A model generated the notes under the pieces. That model was not told the origin of the DNA. It saw only the letters and a program-made list of their open reading frames with translations, and made no database searches. Source: Conus ventricosus (lineage: Eukaryota; Mollusca; Gastropoda; Neogastropoda; Conidae). From it: 64,000 nt of DNA. This document shows, one piece after another, positions 10,828-22,696 of this stretch; position 1 is the first letter of the stretch; each line of letters opens with the position of its first letter. The position numbers were made by a program, and so were the translations under genes. The stretch lies in NCBI GenBank assembly GCA_018398815.1, contig CM031595.1, positions 52,152,494 through 52,216,493 on the forward strand. Direction: 5' to 3'.

Positions 10828-11552
10828 TGTGTGTGTGTTTTGCTGCTGTCTTGTTTTTGTTGAGAAGTGTATGACAGGTGTCACTGTACTTGAGTTACTG
10901 TGCACAATGGGTGGTGTGCTCAAGAGACTGACAGATGCAGAAAGAAAATGTTCATAGATCCTTGTTTGAGAACAATGTCAAATTAAAAAAAAGTAAGTTA
11001 GACCTACTTTCTCATTTGAGACCCCCCCCCCCCCCCCCCCCTCATCTAACATCCTTTTTGGTTACAATGTTTCATCAGTTTTGTTTCATATTCATTCATC
11101 CAGTCACCATTCTCCTCCTAGTCTTACATTCTTTTTGTACCTTCACCCTCAGGCTACCTTTTTTTCAGTGGAACTTCACTATAGTGCATTCCTTTTTTTT
11201 CCATATTCATGGTATGCTAATCTCAGTCCACTTTCTTCCTTACCCCATTTTATTTTGGGTTTGTCAGTATTACTGCCTTTGAGAGTTATCAATTGTTGTG
11301 ATGGTTTTTTGTTATTGTATTTATTAAGTGATGATGATAATGGAGATGATGATGGTGACTGCAGTTATGTTGTTATTATTTATTTTGTTTAAGAATTCAC
11401 CAGTGTATTTCATATATATTTTAAAACCTTTTCTATTATTCTCCCTCCCTGTTCTCCCTGTCACCTCCCTCTCCTTTTGCCCCCTTCCTCCCTCCCTCCT
11501 CACCCTGAGCCTCTTGTCTTAGTTTTAATATTAATCTTCATTGCTCGCACAG
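10709..11552 (+). other. Presumed intron with (GT)n and poly-C
   Basis: Contains a (GT)n array (10782-10838), a pure C run at 11022-11041, pyrimidine-rich DNA and a GATGAT patch near 11330-11360. It ends in TTCATTGCTCGCACAG before exon 3. No gene seen. Confidence 0.55.
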
Positions 11553-13200
11553 GTATCACAACTCCTGGTACAGAATCTGATGCATACAGCTCCAAGGGGA
11601 CAGTGAAGGCCAAAACAACTGATTGTGATGCTTCATCCGAGTCACTTCTACCCTGTGTTCACCACGCCCATTGCAGAAATCTTTGTTTCATTCTGTATGA
11701 ATGTTTTAGAACCACAGTGCAGAAGGGTGGAAGAATTGCCACCGTCACTAAGCTCAACAGACTGTTTAGGCAAACATGTCAAGAAAAGGAAAATATTTCT
11801 TTGAGCAAACATTGTAAAGGCACATATTTGAAAACATGCCTTCAGGTAGTATACTCTTACACTGTTTTTGCAGGTCAAAGGTTTAAAAGCAAGTCAGGTG
11901 GTGGTGTTTTTTTTCCAGTGCTGGGCAGAGCATTGTTATGAGCACAGAACTAGAAGACATGACATTGACTATAGTGATGAATCTGAAGACAGTGACTTAG
12001 AGAGCAATGAATCTAACAATGGTGTCATCTATATTCAGGATCTTAAAGCCCAGAGGATACACGGGTCAAACCCGAAACAGACTCTAATGCTGAATGTCAG
12101 CAGACTTGTGAAACAGTAAGACAAAGACTTGTGACTGGGATAAAACAGTCAAAGATTACTGCAGAAGCTGCAAGCGATGATTTGGAAAATGAATGGAAGC
12201 AACTTTACATGTCTGCTCTTTCTGTGAGGAATGTTTTGAGTACAACTCCAGAAATAGCTTCATGGCCTTCTTCAGATGATGGAAATGAAACAATCTTTTA
12301 AAAATTGTTCTTGCTGAATTATTCAACTTCATTGCCTGGATCTGTGGTTTCACATGTGAATTTGAACAGGATCATGTACATGTTCCATGACACGTAAAGC
12401 AAAAGATACCATCCATCTCACAGGACATTATTTTCCTTGGCAAACAAGAAATTACACAACACCAAAGCAGATCATGCTTGGGATGGCGGTAAAACACAAA
12501 GCAGGATCAGGAAGACTTGTTAACATATTGAATGGACATGGGCATTGTACCTCACAGACAACACTTCAGAGAGTGGAGACTTCTATCACTGAAGCTGAAA
12601 TGAGAAATCCAGTGCCATCTTCTATCAACAGGTCTCAATATATAACACTGGTTTGGGACAACACTGACTTCCAAGAAGAAACTATGAATGGACAAAACAC
12701 AACACACTGTGTGAATGGGATTGAGATTCAGTGTGGACAACATCCTTTGCCAGCTACATTTGTGGAAAATGCCACTACCCATAATTCTAACATCACAAAT
12801 CCAGGAGGAAAAAAAACTGGAGTGTGGTTGAGACTAACATTATGTATTTCTCTAAAAAGAGGACAGATCCTCAGTTTCCAGAACTAGGTTCTACTGATGC
12901 TGCACAACAAAATGCCAAAGTGACCACTGTAAAACAAGACATGTTGTATTTTGTGCTCAAGCTATGCGCCCAGTCACTTGAAAGCCTTCCTTTGCCACCC
13001 TGGTCTGGATTTAATGCAGCTGTTCAGAAGGAAGTGCCAGCCTGTGCTTCTGTGACATAGCCTGAGGCTATCTTCCAGTCATTGATGGCAGTGCTACAGA
13101 CATGTCAACAGTCAACACTATCCTCTGCAGAAGGATGGACTTTGCTGAACATTTAGAGCAGAAAAGTAATTAGGCCTATTGTTTGTGATCAGGCATAAGG
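11553..13200 (+). pseudogene. Exon 3 to C-terminal part of uncharacterised invertebrate gene, B copy
   Basis: Reads in order: YHNSWYR (frame 2); after a shift a Ser/Thr-rich linker; IEPQLQKGGRIATVTKLNRL (clear in B'); an acidic patch DIDYSDESEDSDLE; KLNNFIAWICG-type helical region; QDII...TPKQIMLGMAVKHK; GHCTSQTTLQRVETSI; WDNTDFQEETMNGQNTTH (intact here, shifted in B'); LPPWSGFNAAV; and GYLPVIDGSATDMSTVN followed by traces of VCDQA. From memory this order matches a large, unnamed, multi-copy invertebrate protein family with a possible nuclease/transposase-like fold. Lesions present in both assembled copies (TGA at 12388, TAG at 13058, a frameshift after YHNSWYR) indicate a decayed gene. No function is established. 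Confidence 0.6.
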
Positions 13201-14004
13201 CCTAATATGCCAAAATTTATATTTTCACCAGTGGACAGTCATCTAAAGTGACAACAAAAATAGAATGTGAAAATAATCAGTGAATATTTGTGCTATGCTT
13301 GACTTGAACTGTATGGAATGTGGGCTGATTTCAATGGAAATATATTATGTGCACATAAGGACTGCATCAGTTCAACTAAGGGACATAAATTCTTTCTCAG
13401 AATCAGGTAAATTGAAACACTATCTTTTATGTTCTTTTTTGCATTTTTTTGTGCCTGTTATGAACCCAATACCTCAGACCTTACATTATTTTATTACCTG
13501 AGGTGTCTGAAAGTTGGTTTTGGAGTATGCCTTTTTTCAGATTTTGCTCGTTTAAAAAATAGGCCTACTTTCTTTTTGACTGAGAGTATCACTTTTAAAT
13601 GCCCATTTCTCACAAACTAGATTGAATTCAAAGTTTTAGTATGTCAAAAAGTAATAGGCCTACACTACGACCTCTTTCCAAATCAATCAAAAAATTTCAA
13701 TGCGGGGTCCTAGCCGACCACTTTCATTTCTAGGCCTTTTTTGGTGTTGTGGCCATTGGACCATTTGTTCTCAGTGTTGTCTTGCCTGAAGGGAAACAAA
13801 ATCCGCGTAGGGTCTGTTTTGAAATGTATTTATTCTTTCGTTTGGCGGCTTAGTAACTCGACGTTTGCTTTTAGAATATTGCCGATGGGTGTACAAAAGA
13901 TGGGTCTCCGTTCAGTCACATAGCCTACATTTTCAGAGCAATAGGGGGCCTACTTAAAACCGCGTAACCATGTATCAAACGACACTGGTTTTGTATATAT
14001 ATAT
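13201..14004. other. Non-coding 3' flank with AGGCCTA clusters
   Basis: AT-rich DNA with repeated TAGGCCTA-like octamers (13171, 13560, 13655, 13734). No coding signal. The counterpart 27481-28277 is co-linear. Confidence 0.5.
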
Positions 14005-14729
14005 AGGGTTTATTTATGCAAAATTTTGCGTAATTATTGCGTTTTTGCCTTCCTAAGCATTTTTATCGCGCCAGTAGCGTTTAGCGACGTAATTTTCCCG
14101 GACCCTGTTCTCAACCGCAAGCCTGTCAGAGGGGCAAAACACGGCACAGACCCTACAGCAGACTGCTTGAAACCGCCATATAGTGATAGTGCGTGCACAG
14201 TTCTCTGTGGCACCGCTGACTTTTTGCTAGATCAAAATGTTCCAAAACGCCTCAAATCCTTTCTCCCTCGAAATAAAATGGAAACTTTCCCGCGTCTGCG
14301 ATGTGCCATCTCTAAACGGAATACGTTATGACTCCCAGCACACCACATCCACGTGATTCGGATGCCAGAGTGGCCCATTGGGTGGGAACTTTACCGGAGG
14401 GTAGTGGTGGGAGGAGGAGCGGGGGGGGGGGGGGTCTTGTTGGTCTCCGCCCTGTTCTGCGCAGAACAGGGACTTTACCGAGGTCACAGCTGTAGGAATA
14501 AACAAGGTTGACTGACCCGGCCTTGTTTTCTGCGGGCTTCTTAGCAAAAATGGCAAAGAGACAATCAAACATGTTTGCTTTTTCGGTGGGAGAAAACGCC
14601 GATGTGAAATTGTTGATCTGAAGAAATCTCGAGTACATTTACTTTGTTACGCATTTTTGAGCCCCTGACGCAATTTTTGCGGAGGGGTGCGTTTCTTGAC
14701 GCAAAAACTAAAAAGTCAGTGGAACCCTG
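14005..14729. mobile_element. hAT-like MITE, B copy
   Basis: Non-autonomous element in a TATATA target. The left end is AGGGTTTATTT (degraded relative to CAGGGGTTCC in B'). The right end is GGAACCCTG. Subterminal regions repeat TTGCGTAA, TACGCATTTTT and GACGCAA motifs in opposite orientation at the two ends. A perfect 22-bp palindrome lies at 14450-14471. No transposase. hAT assignment rests on CAGGG-type ends. Confidence 0.55.
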
Positions 14730-15411
14730 GTATGATATATATTATACATGTTGATGGAAACGCAAAAATGTCATATTCAAAAATTTAAAAATATGGATGT
14801 CTGATTGTCAACGTCCGACAGCCGCAGGTGGGCTAGCCTGGAACGACCACGTGCGCGCCGTGGCCATGCCGATAAATGGATAATCGCGTGGTGGAAAACC
14901 GCACCGAGACCAAACAAGAAAGGAAAATATAGTGTCATCAATTCATTAAAAAAAAACATCAAAACCAACTAATCATTGCCATGCACACGTACCTTTAACA
15001 GGGCATACCCTGCCGCATTTTTCAAACAAAACCAACATTGTGATTGTGGATTCTCTCCTCCGTGTACGTCTCCTTTCCGCGCCCCGATCTCTCCACGCTA
15101 CTGCCGATTAAGGGAAGTTATGGAAGACGCCATGCGTCAGGGGTATAATAAAAAGTTGCACTGCCTGGTTATGAAAAAACAACAACTTGTTTTCTGTTCT
15201 TGCTGACTGAAATAAGAAACAGAAATTTATTTTATATCGATGGGTGTTTAAACAATCATCTAGAAATATTCTTGTTATCAAAATCTTTTTTTTTAACATG
15301 GATTTATTGACCCAGTTTTTTTTTTCTTAACCCCGTGAAAGCTCGCGGATCACGAGGAGTTTCTGGCTGCGCTTGATTTACCACTTTTCTTACAATGTGT
15401 TCTTGGCTCAA
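14730..15411. other. Non-coding stretch, no gene seen
   Basis: Contains GACCACGTGCGCGCCGTGG (palindromic, near 14844), short ORFs without recognisable domains, and T-rich DNA. The B' counterpart at 29056-29740 is co-linear. Confidence 0.45.
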
Positions 15412-15515
15412 ATAATGTAATGTAATGTAAAAGGATATTTATAGAACGCTTTTTCTCGCAAGAGCCAGAGCGCATCCCACAGAAACATAAAAAATACTGA
15501 ACCTAACTCAAAGCA
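15412..15515 (-). repeat. LINE/SINE 3'-tail-like repeat with (ACATT)n end
   Basis: On the minus strand the segment ends ...TTCTATAAATATCCTTTT followed by ACATT units, the form of a retroposon tail. It is preceded by GCGCTCTGGCTCTTGCGAG. Counterpart in B' near 29746-29840. The body is too short to place in a family. Confidence 0.4.
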
Positions 15516-15522
15516 CACACAC

Positions 15523-15558
<36 letters not shown>

Positions 15559-15578
15559 CTCACACACACACACACATA
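15516..15578 (+). repeat. (CA)n microsatellite
   Basis: CA repeats with ACGCAC and AACTC interruptions. The B' counterpart (29842-29915) is shorter and more broken. Confidence 0.9.
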
Positions 15579-15639
15579 CAAAAACGCGCGCCGCGCAGAA
15601 AGGACACACGAGCGTGTCAATACCAGCAAACACGCGCAC

Positions 15640-15817
15640 AGAGATAAGTGGATTTTCGTTAATCAGTCCGAGGGAAAAGAGCTCATCATCGATACAAATG
15701 GAGTAGCCAAGCTGCTGAAGAACTTGAATCCAGCAAAAGCAGGTGGACCGGATGGAATACCAAACAGGATCCTTAAGACCTGCGCCGATGCCATCGCTCC
15801 TGCCTTGACCTGCATCT
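15640..15817 (+). mobile_element. Outer LINE, 5' fragment (B copy)
   Basis: Reads VAKLLKNLNPAKAGGPDGIP then NRILKTCADAIAPALTCI, the first conserved RT block of a CR1/Jockey-type LINE. It is cut after CTGCATCT by the inserted I-like element and resumes at 20121. The 5' end is truncated: there is no endonuclease upstream, only (CA)n and CGCGC-rich DNA. Confidence 0.85.
15807..15817 (+). repeat. 11-bp target-site duplication, left copy
   Basis: GACCTGCATCT here is repeated exactly at 20121-20131, on the other side of the inserted LINE, right after its (GAA)n tail. Confidence 0.9.
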
Positions 15818-18800
15818 CCGGACCAGACTGCCTCCAATTCAGTAGTGGGGGCGACCATCCCCAACCCGCCGCGGGTCCCCAGGTGGCGGATAAGGGAACG
15901 GCCCTCAGATATGGGGGTTAGCTGCGAATAAGCAGTCCTGGACCAACTGGCGATGTTCCTACCAGACGGGGTGAGTCAACAGGTGGCACTGTTGTCCTCA
16001 CTGAAATACCCCATGTGTCCTAAAACGGGCTCATCATGCGGTCAAGAGGCGCGTTATAAAACCTCTAGCCACGGGTGGGATCCCCGGAAAAACAATCCCC
16101 CCTGTGTTTCACAGGGTAGGACATACGGGCCATGAGCTAAGGTGAGGCACCCAAAAGAAAACTCCAGCTGAAGACAGAGGTATCGGGCCACTGGCGCAAA
16201 CTAAAACCACGATACCACGCATCTACGCTTTCATGATGATGCAGTCCACAGAAAATCGATGTGGCGCTCGACCTTCGGAGACCCCGACGGGAGGTCGGAG
16301 CCGGGCCCTATGCCTCAAAGGGGCCCATCCCAAGCAGTCGGTGGTCGGACAAGGAAATTCCGCATGCCTATGCGAGAAGAAGGAGACCTCATCCTCCTGC
16401 TGGTGCCAAGCAAAACAATATCGCCCAGAATGCTCAACATTCTCCAGTGGAATGCAGAAGGGGTGCATAAGAAGAAACTTGGCCTGGCAGAAAGGAGCAA
16501 CAAGAAAATATTGATATTGCCATGTGTCCAAGAGACACATTTGACCGTAAACCATCGCTTTCAAGTGAGGGGTTACGAGACCATCAGGTTGGACCGTGAG
16601 GAAAGAAGCAAAGGAGGGGTACTTGTCTTGGTGCGGAATTCCATCGCCGCACAAGAACTCAAGATCAACACCAATCACAAGGCAGAGATCCAAGGGGTTG
16701 ATATAGTCCTTAAAGAACACAACAATCAGGATCTACAATGTCTATTGCCCTCAAGATCGTGATCTTTCCCTCACATACATGAACATCCCAGACAACAACT
16801 GTGTGGTGGTGGAAGATTTTAACAGTCACTCAGAGAGATGGGGCTATGACGAGACGGACAAGAGAGGCGAAGAAGTTGAGGATTGGGAGATTGACACACA
16901 TCTTCATCTCGTCAACCAAGAAGATGATGAACCCACCTCTACTCTAGACGCTGGATGACCACGCAACACCAGATCTAGCGTTCGCCACCAATGACTTGTT
17001 TGTCAGAACCAAAAGAACAGTCCTCAACCAGCTTGGAGGAAGTGACCACAAGCCCGTAAAACTCTCTATCAACCTCAACTTGCAGGCTCCTCAAGCAAAG
17101 TGTTTTCCCCGCTGGAATTTATAAAAAGGCGGATTGGACTCTCTTCGAGACCTCACAGACACATAACACAAAGCCAATCAACATCAGCAGAAGGACTCAA
17201 ACAAGATGGTTCAAGACTTCACAAGGCCGTCTTGAAAGCTGCTACAGAATCCATCCCAAGAGGAGCACGCAAAAACTACAAGCCCTACTGGACAGAGAAC
17301 TTCAGAATCTGGAAGATGCTGTTACGGAAGCCAGGGACCGAGCAGAAAAGCAGCCATCACTGGAGAACAACATAGCGCTGAAGGAAGTAACTGCCAGATA
17401 CAAGCTGTCCTGCGCACAAGCAGCAAGGAAAAGCTGGCAAGAGAAAACTGAAAGCCTGAATCTCGACAAGGATGGCAGCAAGCTGTGGAAACAGGCTAGA
17501 ACCCTCAGTAACGAAACAACAAATCAGTACACAATAACAATACAAGAAAATGGAAATTAACCTCTCTGGAAAGAAAGCAGCAGACCACTTCATAGACGTC
17601 TATGAAAACATCAGCAATCTGGAAGTCCTTCCTGAACATAGAGCTGCAGTGCACGGGCCCAAGGTGAACTTCATGAGAAAGAGCCCCAAGAGGAAGTCAT
17701 GACCACAGCTTTCACAGAGAAAGAGCTGGAGGAAGCGTTGCAGAGCCTCAACCTGAAGAAAGTCACCTGGCCAGATGGAATCACCAATGAAATGATTCTG
17801 CATCTTGGGATGAAGAGCAAGGCAGTCCTTCTAACAATTTTTAACTCCAGCTGGAAGACAGGATCAGTACCACAGTGTTGGAGGGAAGCAGACATGATCC
17901 CATTCACAAAAAGGGAAAGGACAAGTCGAAGGCTGACAGCTACAGACCCATCAGCCTTACAAGCTGCTTAGGAAAGCTGATGGAGAGACTTGTCAACACA
18001 AGGCTTGTCTGCACCTTGAGGAGCATCAGCTGCTGAGCCCTGAACAGGCGGGCTTCCGCCAACACAGATCAACAGAAGACCAGATCCATATTCATCACGC
18101 AAAGCATTGAGGACGCCTTCCAAGAAAAGAAGAACACGCTTGCTGTCTGATTGACATGGAGAAGGCGTTCGACAAAGTCTGGAAGGACGGACTCAGGCTT
18201 AAACTACGGCGATGTGGTGTGTCTGGGAGGATGTACACCTGGATCAGCTAGTACCTACACAACCGCCAAGCCCGAGTAAAGATTCAGGGCCAAAAGAGCA
18301 AGAAGAAGGTGCTGAGACAGGGAGTACCACAAGGAGGAGTCCTTTCGCCAACGCTGTTCCTCATCTTTATAGAATGACATTGTCAGAGATCTGCCAAGAG
18401 GGGTCAGAGAGCGATCTACGCAGATGACCTGGTGCTATGGTGCTCCGAAGAGTACACCACTACAGCACATGTACGCCTCCAAACTGCGCTCAATAAGATC
18501 AGCGACTGGACCAAGGAATGGCTTGTCTCTGTCAACTCAAGCAAACAACCTACACAGTCTTCAGCCTATCCAGCAAGAAGCAAGAGGCGAAGCTGACTCT
18601 GAACAGCCAAAGACTTGCAGAGGAACCCACACCTACCTACCTGGGAGTGACCTTTGACCGCAGGCTCACTTGGAAACAGCAGATCACCAGATGCTGTAGT
18701 AGGGCCAAGCTGAGACTGGCGATCATGAGGAAACTTGCAGGAACGGACTGGGGGTTGACGAACGTATCCTGAAGAGACTCTACACAGGAGAGTCCGACCT

Positions 18801-20120
18801 GTAGTTGAGTACGGGACATCAGCATGGGCATCAGCTGCAAAGTCAAACCTTGACCATCTCAACAAGATACAGAACCAAGCTCAGCGTTGTCATAACTGGC
18901 GCCATGAGATCCACCCCAATTCTGAAGATGGAGGAGACCACTGGGCTGCAGTCATTGAGGACAGAAGGACACAAAGATCCTCATCCAGGCAGCAAAATTC
19001 AAACGCCTTGAAAACCATCCAATGAACGACAGAATGAGCAGACCCACCAAGAGCTGGCTGAAAAGAGGCAGCTTCATCCACCAGTCAAGACGCCCTTGAA
19101 AGACAGATCCCAGTCTTGGTGGAACACGAAGCAAAGCCTATCGCGGCAAATGTCACCCACCCGTCTTGGAAGAGGCAGGTGTTCCCAACAGTCGTCACCA
19201 GCATTCCCGGAGTGGAGAAGAGAGGAACACAGTCAGACACCCAAAGGAAAGCCCTGGCCATGGAGTACATCTGCAACCAGTATCCCCAGGAAGACTGGAC
19301 CCATGTCTTCACAGATGGCCCGCCACAGAAGCAACAAGGGATGGTGGAGCTGGAATCTTCCTCCGATACAAAGACGGAGATGAATAAATTGCAATCCCAA
19401 CAGGAAAATACTCCACCAACTTCCGAGCTGAGCGAGAAGCTCTCTGTGAGGCAGCCACAACAGTCTCGCAGAACTCCATAAGAACAACAGGGCAGGTGGT
19501 GGTGTTTCTCAGACGCTCTCTCCGTACTCCAAGCCCTCAAGAATTCCCGCTGCAAAGAACAGAACCATCTTACTTCAGCCCTTGTTGCCCTGAGTGCCAG
19601 AGTGAGAAAGTGGTGATGCAATGGGTACCAGCACACTGTGGTATCAGAGGCAACGAAAAAGCGGATATTCTGGCAAAAGATGGTGCACAGAAGAGGCAGG
19701 CCAACAACCTGGTGTCATATGATGAAATCAAGACAATCATCAAGGCACAGCAAGGAATAAGTGGCACCTCCAGCACCCCAAACACAACCCAGAAGACAAA
19801 TACCATTTGCTATGAGACGGGAACAGGTCAAGATCTTCCGCCTGAGGACTGGACACAATCGCCTGCACCACCACATGCACACAAAAATTTGGCATGGACA
19901 GAGTGGAGAGTGCCCTTGTTGGTGAGGGACTAATGACGACAGATCACATCCTCAAGACTGTATGACGCATGCAGCATCCAGAAGGAAGTACTGGCCAACA
20001 CCGACAGCAGTGGAAGCCAAGTTGTACGGCACCCTGGAGGAGCTGCGGTGGACGGCAGCCTTCATCGATGACACCGGGCTGCTCATCTAATGGAAAGCGA
20101 ACGAGGAAGAAGAAGAAGAA
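15818..20120 (+). mobile_element. Inner LINE, I/Nimb-like (EN-RT-RNase H), B copy
   Basis: A 4.3-kb non-LTR retrotransposon inserted in the outer LINE. Order: ~0.6-kb 5' region without a recognisable ORF1; APE-type endonuclease starting MLNILQWNAEG with QETHL near 16530; RT with GGVLP-type block, FRQHRSTEDQI and AIYADDLVLW (18411-18440); RNase H ending MQWVPAHCGIRGNEKAD (19616-19665); C-terminal Cys/His knuckle; stop TAA; a ~30-bp 3' UTR and a (GAA)n tail. RNase H plus short-repeat tail point to the I/Nimb group. Many frameshifts split the ORF, but since they differ from those in the other copy many are probably sequence errors. Confidence 0.85.
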
Positions 20121-20570
20121 GACCTGCATCTACAGGCGTTCCATACATACGGGCCAGTTACCAGAGGATGGCTGTCAGCAAACATATCGGGCGGTTTTCA
20201 AGAAAGGAGACAGAAACAAGGCAGAGAATTACAGGCCAGTTTCTCTAACTTCAGTGGCCTGCAAACTCATGGAACATATTATCTGTCGTCACCTCGGAGC
20301 CATATGGAGAGGCACAACATACTGACAGACAGAAACCACGGCTTCAGATCCGGCTACTCCTGTGAGACGCAGCTGATTACCACAATGCATGATCTCTTCG
20401 AGTCCTACGATGCCGGGAAGCAAACCGATGTGGTGATACTGGACTCGTAAGCTTAGCGGTACCTACAAAAGTACTCCACAAACTCGAATTAGGAGTACGA
20501 GGACTATCTTAAATGCTCACGACTTTTTGACGAAAAGGAGGATGCGTGGTACTGGGGAGGCCCCAATTTT
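20121..20570 (+). mobile_element. Outer LINE, continuation up to gap (B copy)
   Basis: After the right target-site duplication the outer LINE resumes: HTGQLPEDGC, VFKKGDRNKAENYRPVSLTS, GFRSGYSCETQLITTMHDL. The last ~120 bp before the Ns accumulate deletions (GTGGTACTGGGGAGGCCCC against GTGGTACTGGAGGGAGAGGC in B'), typical of a contig end. Confidence 0.85.
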
Positions 20571-21570
20571 NNNNNNNNNNNNNNNNNNNNNNNNNNNNNN
20601 NNNNNNNNNNNNNNNNNNNNNNNNNNNNNNNNNNNNNNNNNNNNNNNNNNNNNNNNNNNNNNNNNNNNNNNNNNNNNNNNNNNNNNNNNNNNNNNNNNNN
20701 NNNNNNNNNNNNNNNNNNNNNNNNNNNNNNNNNNNNNNNNNNNNNNNNNNNNNNNNNNNNNNNNNNNNNNNNNNNNNNNNNNNNNNNNNNNNNNNNNNNN
20801 NNNNNNNNNNNNNNNNNNNNNNNNNNNNNNNNNNNNNNNNNNNNNNNNNNNNNNNNNNNNNNNNNNNNNNNNNNNNNNNNNNNNNNNNNNNNNNNNNNNN
20901 NNNNNNNNNNNNNNNNNNNNNNNNNNNNNNNNNNNNNNNNNNNNNNNNNNNNNNNNNNNNNNNNNNNNNNNNNNNNNNNNNNNNNNNNNNNNNNNNNNNN
21001 NNNNNNNNNNNNNNNNNNNNNNNNNNNNNNNNNNNNNNNNNNNNNNNNNNNNNNNNNNNNNNNNNNNNNNNNNNNNNNNNNNNNNNNNNNNNNNNNNNNN
21101 NNNNNNNNNNNNNNNNNNNNNNNNNNNNNNNNNNNNNNNNNNNNNNNNNNNNNNNNNNNNNNNNNNNNNNNNNNNNNNNNNNNNNNNNNNNNNNNNNNNN
21201 NNNNNNNNNNNNNNNNNNNNNNNNNNNNNNNNNNNNNNNNNNNNNNNNNNNNNNNNNNNNNNNNNNNNNNNNNNNNNNNNNNNNNNNNNNNNNNNNNNNN
21301 NNNNNNNNNNNNNNNNNNNNNNNNNNNNNNNNNNNNNNNNNNNNNNNNNNNNNNNNNNNNNNNNNNNNNNNNNNNNNNNNNNNNNNNNNNNNNNNNNNNN
21401 NNNNNNNNNNNNNNNNNNNNNNNNNNNNNNNNNNNNNNNNNNNNNNNNNNNNNNNNNNNNNNNNNNNNNNNNNNNNNNNNNNNNNNNNNNNNNNNNNNNN
21501 NNNNNNNNNNNNNNNNNNNNNNNNNNNNNNNNNNNNNNNNNNNNNNNNNNNNNNNNNNNNNNNNNNNNNN
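20571..21570. other. Assembly gap, 1,000 Ns
   Basis: Exactly 1,000 unknown bases, a conventional padding length. All ORFs spanning it are meaningless. Confidence 0.99.
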
Positions 21571-22278
21571 AAAATAAACAAAAATAAAAAGAAAACACAA
21601 CTTAATCACACAAAAATGCACAAGAAAAATAAGAAGATCCACTTTACACACACAGCACACACCACACACAGGCAGTGAGGCAAACAGATGCACGCACACA
21701 CACACATTGTCTCTCAAAAAAAAAAAAAAAGTTTATTGTAATTTCTCTCAAGACTTAATTTCATTTAAATTTAAATCTAAGCCTCAAAGTGGCAAGTTTT
21801 CAGGCAATGCTTTATTAATTTGTTGACCGACAAGTATATAAACATTAAAAATGATGATTATGATAAATAAAGCTATCACATTCCTAATTAATAGGGTGCT
21901 TTAACCAAATCTTCATGACTAAATTGTACAAAGTTTATTTCTTTTCGTTTTATTACCATACTGAAACGATTGAATTCATATAAACTGCCAAATATATTTC
22001 CAGTACAGTAGAATAGAGCTAACTGAAAATAATATACAAACGGACAATAAATCAAATGACTGTGTAGTTTAACCACTAGTAGTTGTACAAAAACATCTAG
22101 TTAGCCATCCAGTCTTGCATCTCTAATTTATCCATTTTACATCCATGTTTTGTTTAACAGAACTAAAACAGGCAATAGAGACAACAAATTTGAAGGACTT
22201 TTCAAGCAATCCAGACAAAACTTTTATTCTCAATTCATGCATTATTACATACCAACATTAAAAACAAGATTAACTTAC

Positions 22279-22696
22279 ATTTCACTGGCTGACTCTGGGC
22301 TTTCAAAATCCTGGTACAAGTTTTCACTGTGTTTCAATTTCTTTTCCTTCAATACCTGCAAATAAAAAAAAGAAGAAAACTGAGCACCTTTGCAGAAAGC
22401 TGATCACCTTTTGTCTCAAGAATTTTTGAAGTAACACTGTGTTGCCACTAGTGTCAGACACATAATACACCATTGGTCCTTTCTGCTTCTTCAGCAGAAT
22501 AGAATTGTATTTTATAGCACATGTACAATCTTCCCCCAACCTCCCGTCTTTTATCATCTCTCACCATGCTAAACAAAAACTGAATGACAATAATATATAT
22601 GTCAATGATGCCAAGTTGTCTCTTATTAAGAGTTTGTCGTTCAGTGAATGGTTCATGAAACTTTTCCAAATTTTCCGATGAGTGACAGTCAGGTTC
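22279..22696 (-). pseudogene. Unrecognised minus-strand exon, A3 copy
   Basis: Same borders as the A1 copy (acceptor TTTTTAG|GAACC, donor AAAT|GTAAGT), but one A is missing in GGCAACACAGTG and one G is added near GGTTGGGGG, so the frame is split into three. The reading QKGPMVYYVSDTSG is intact. The single-copy indels suggest sequence error. Confidence 0.35.

Noticed and set aside
20504..21717. Long ORFs of 343-402 codons around 20.5-21.7 kb on both strands
   Set aside because: They run through the 1,000 Ns of the assembly gap and have no real sequence.
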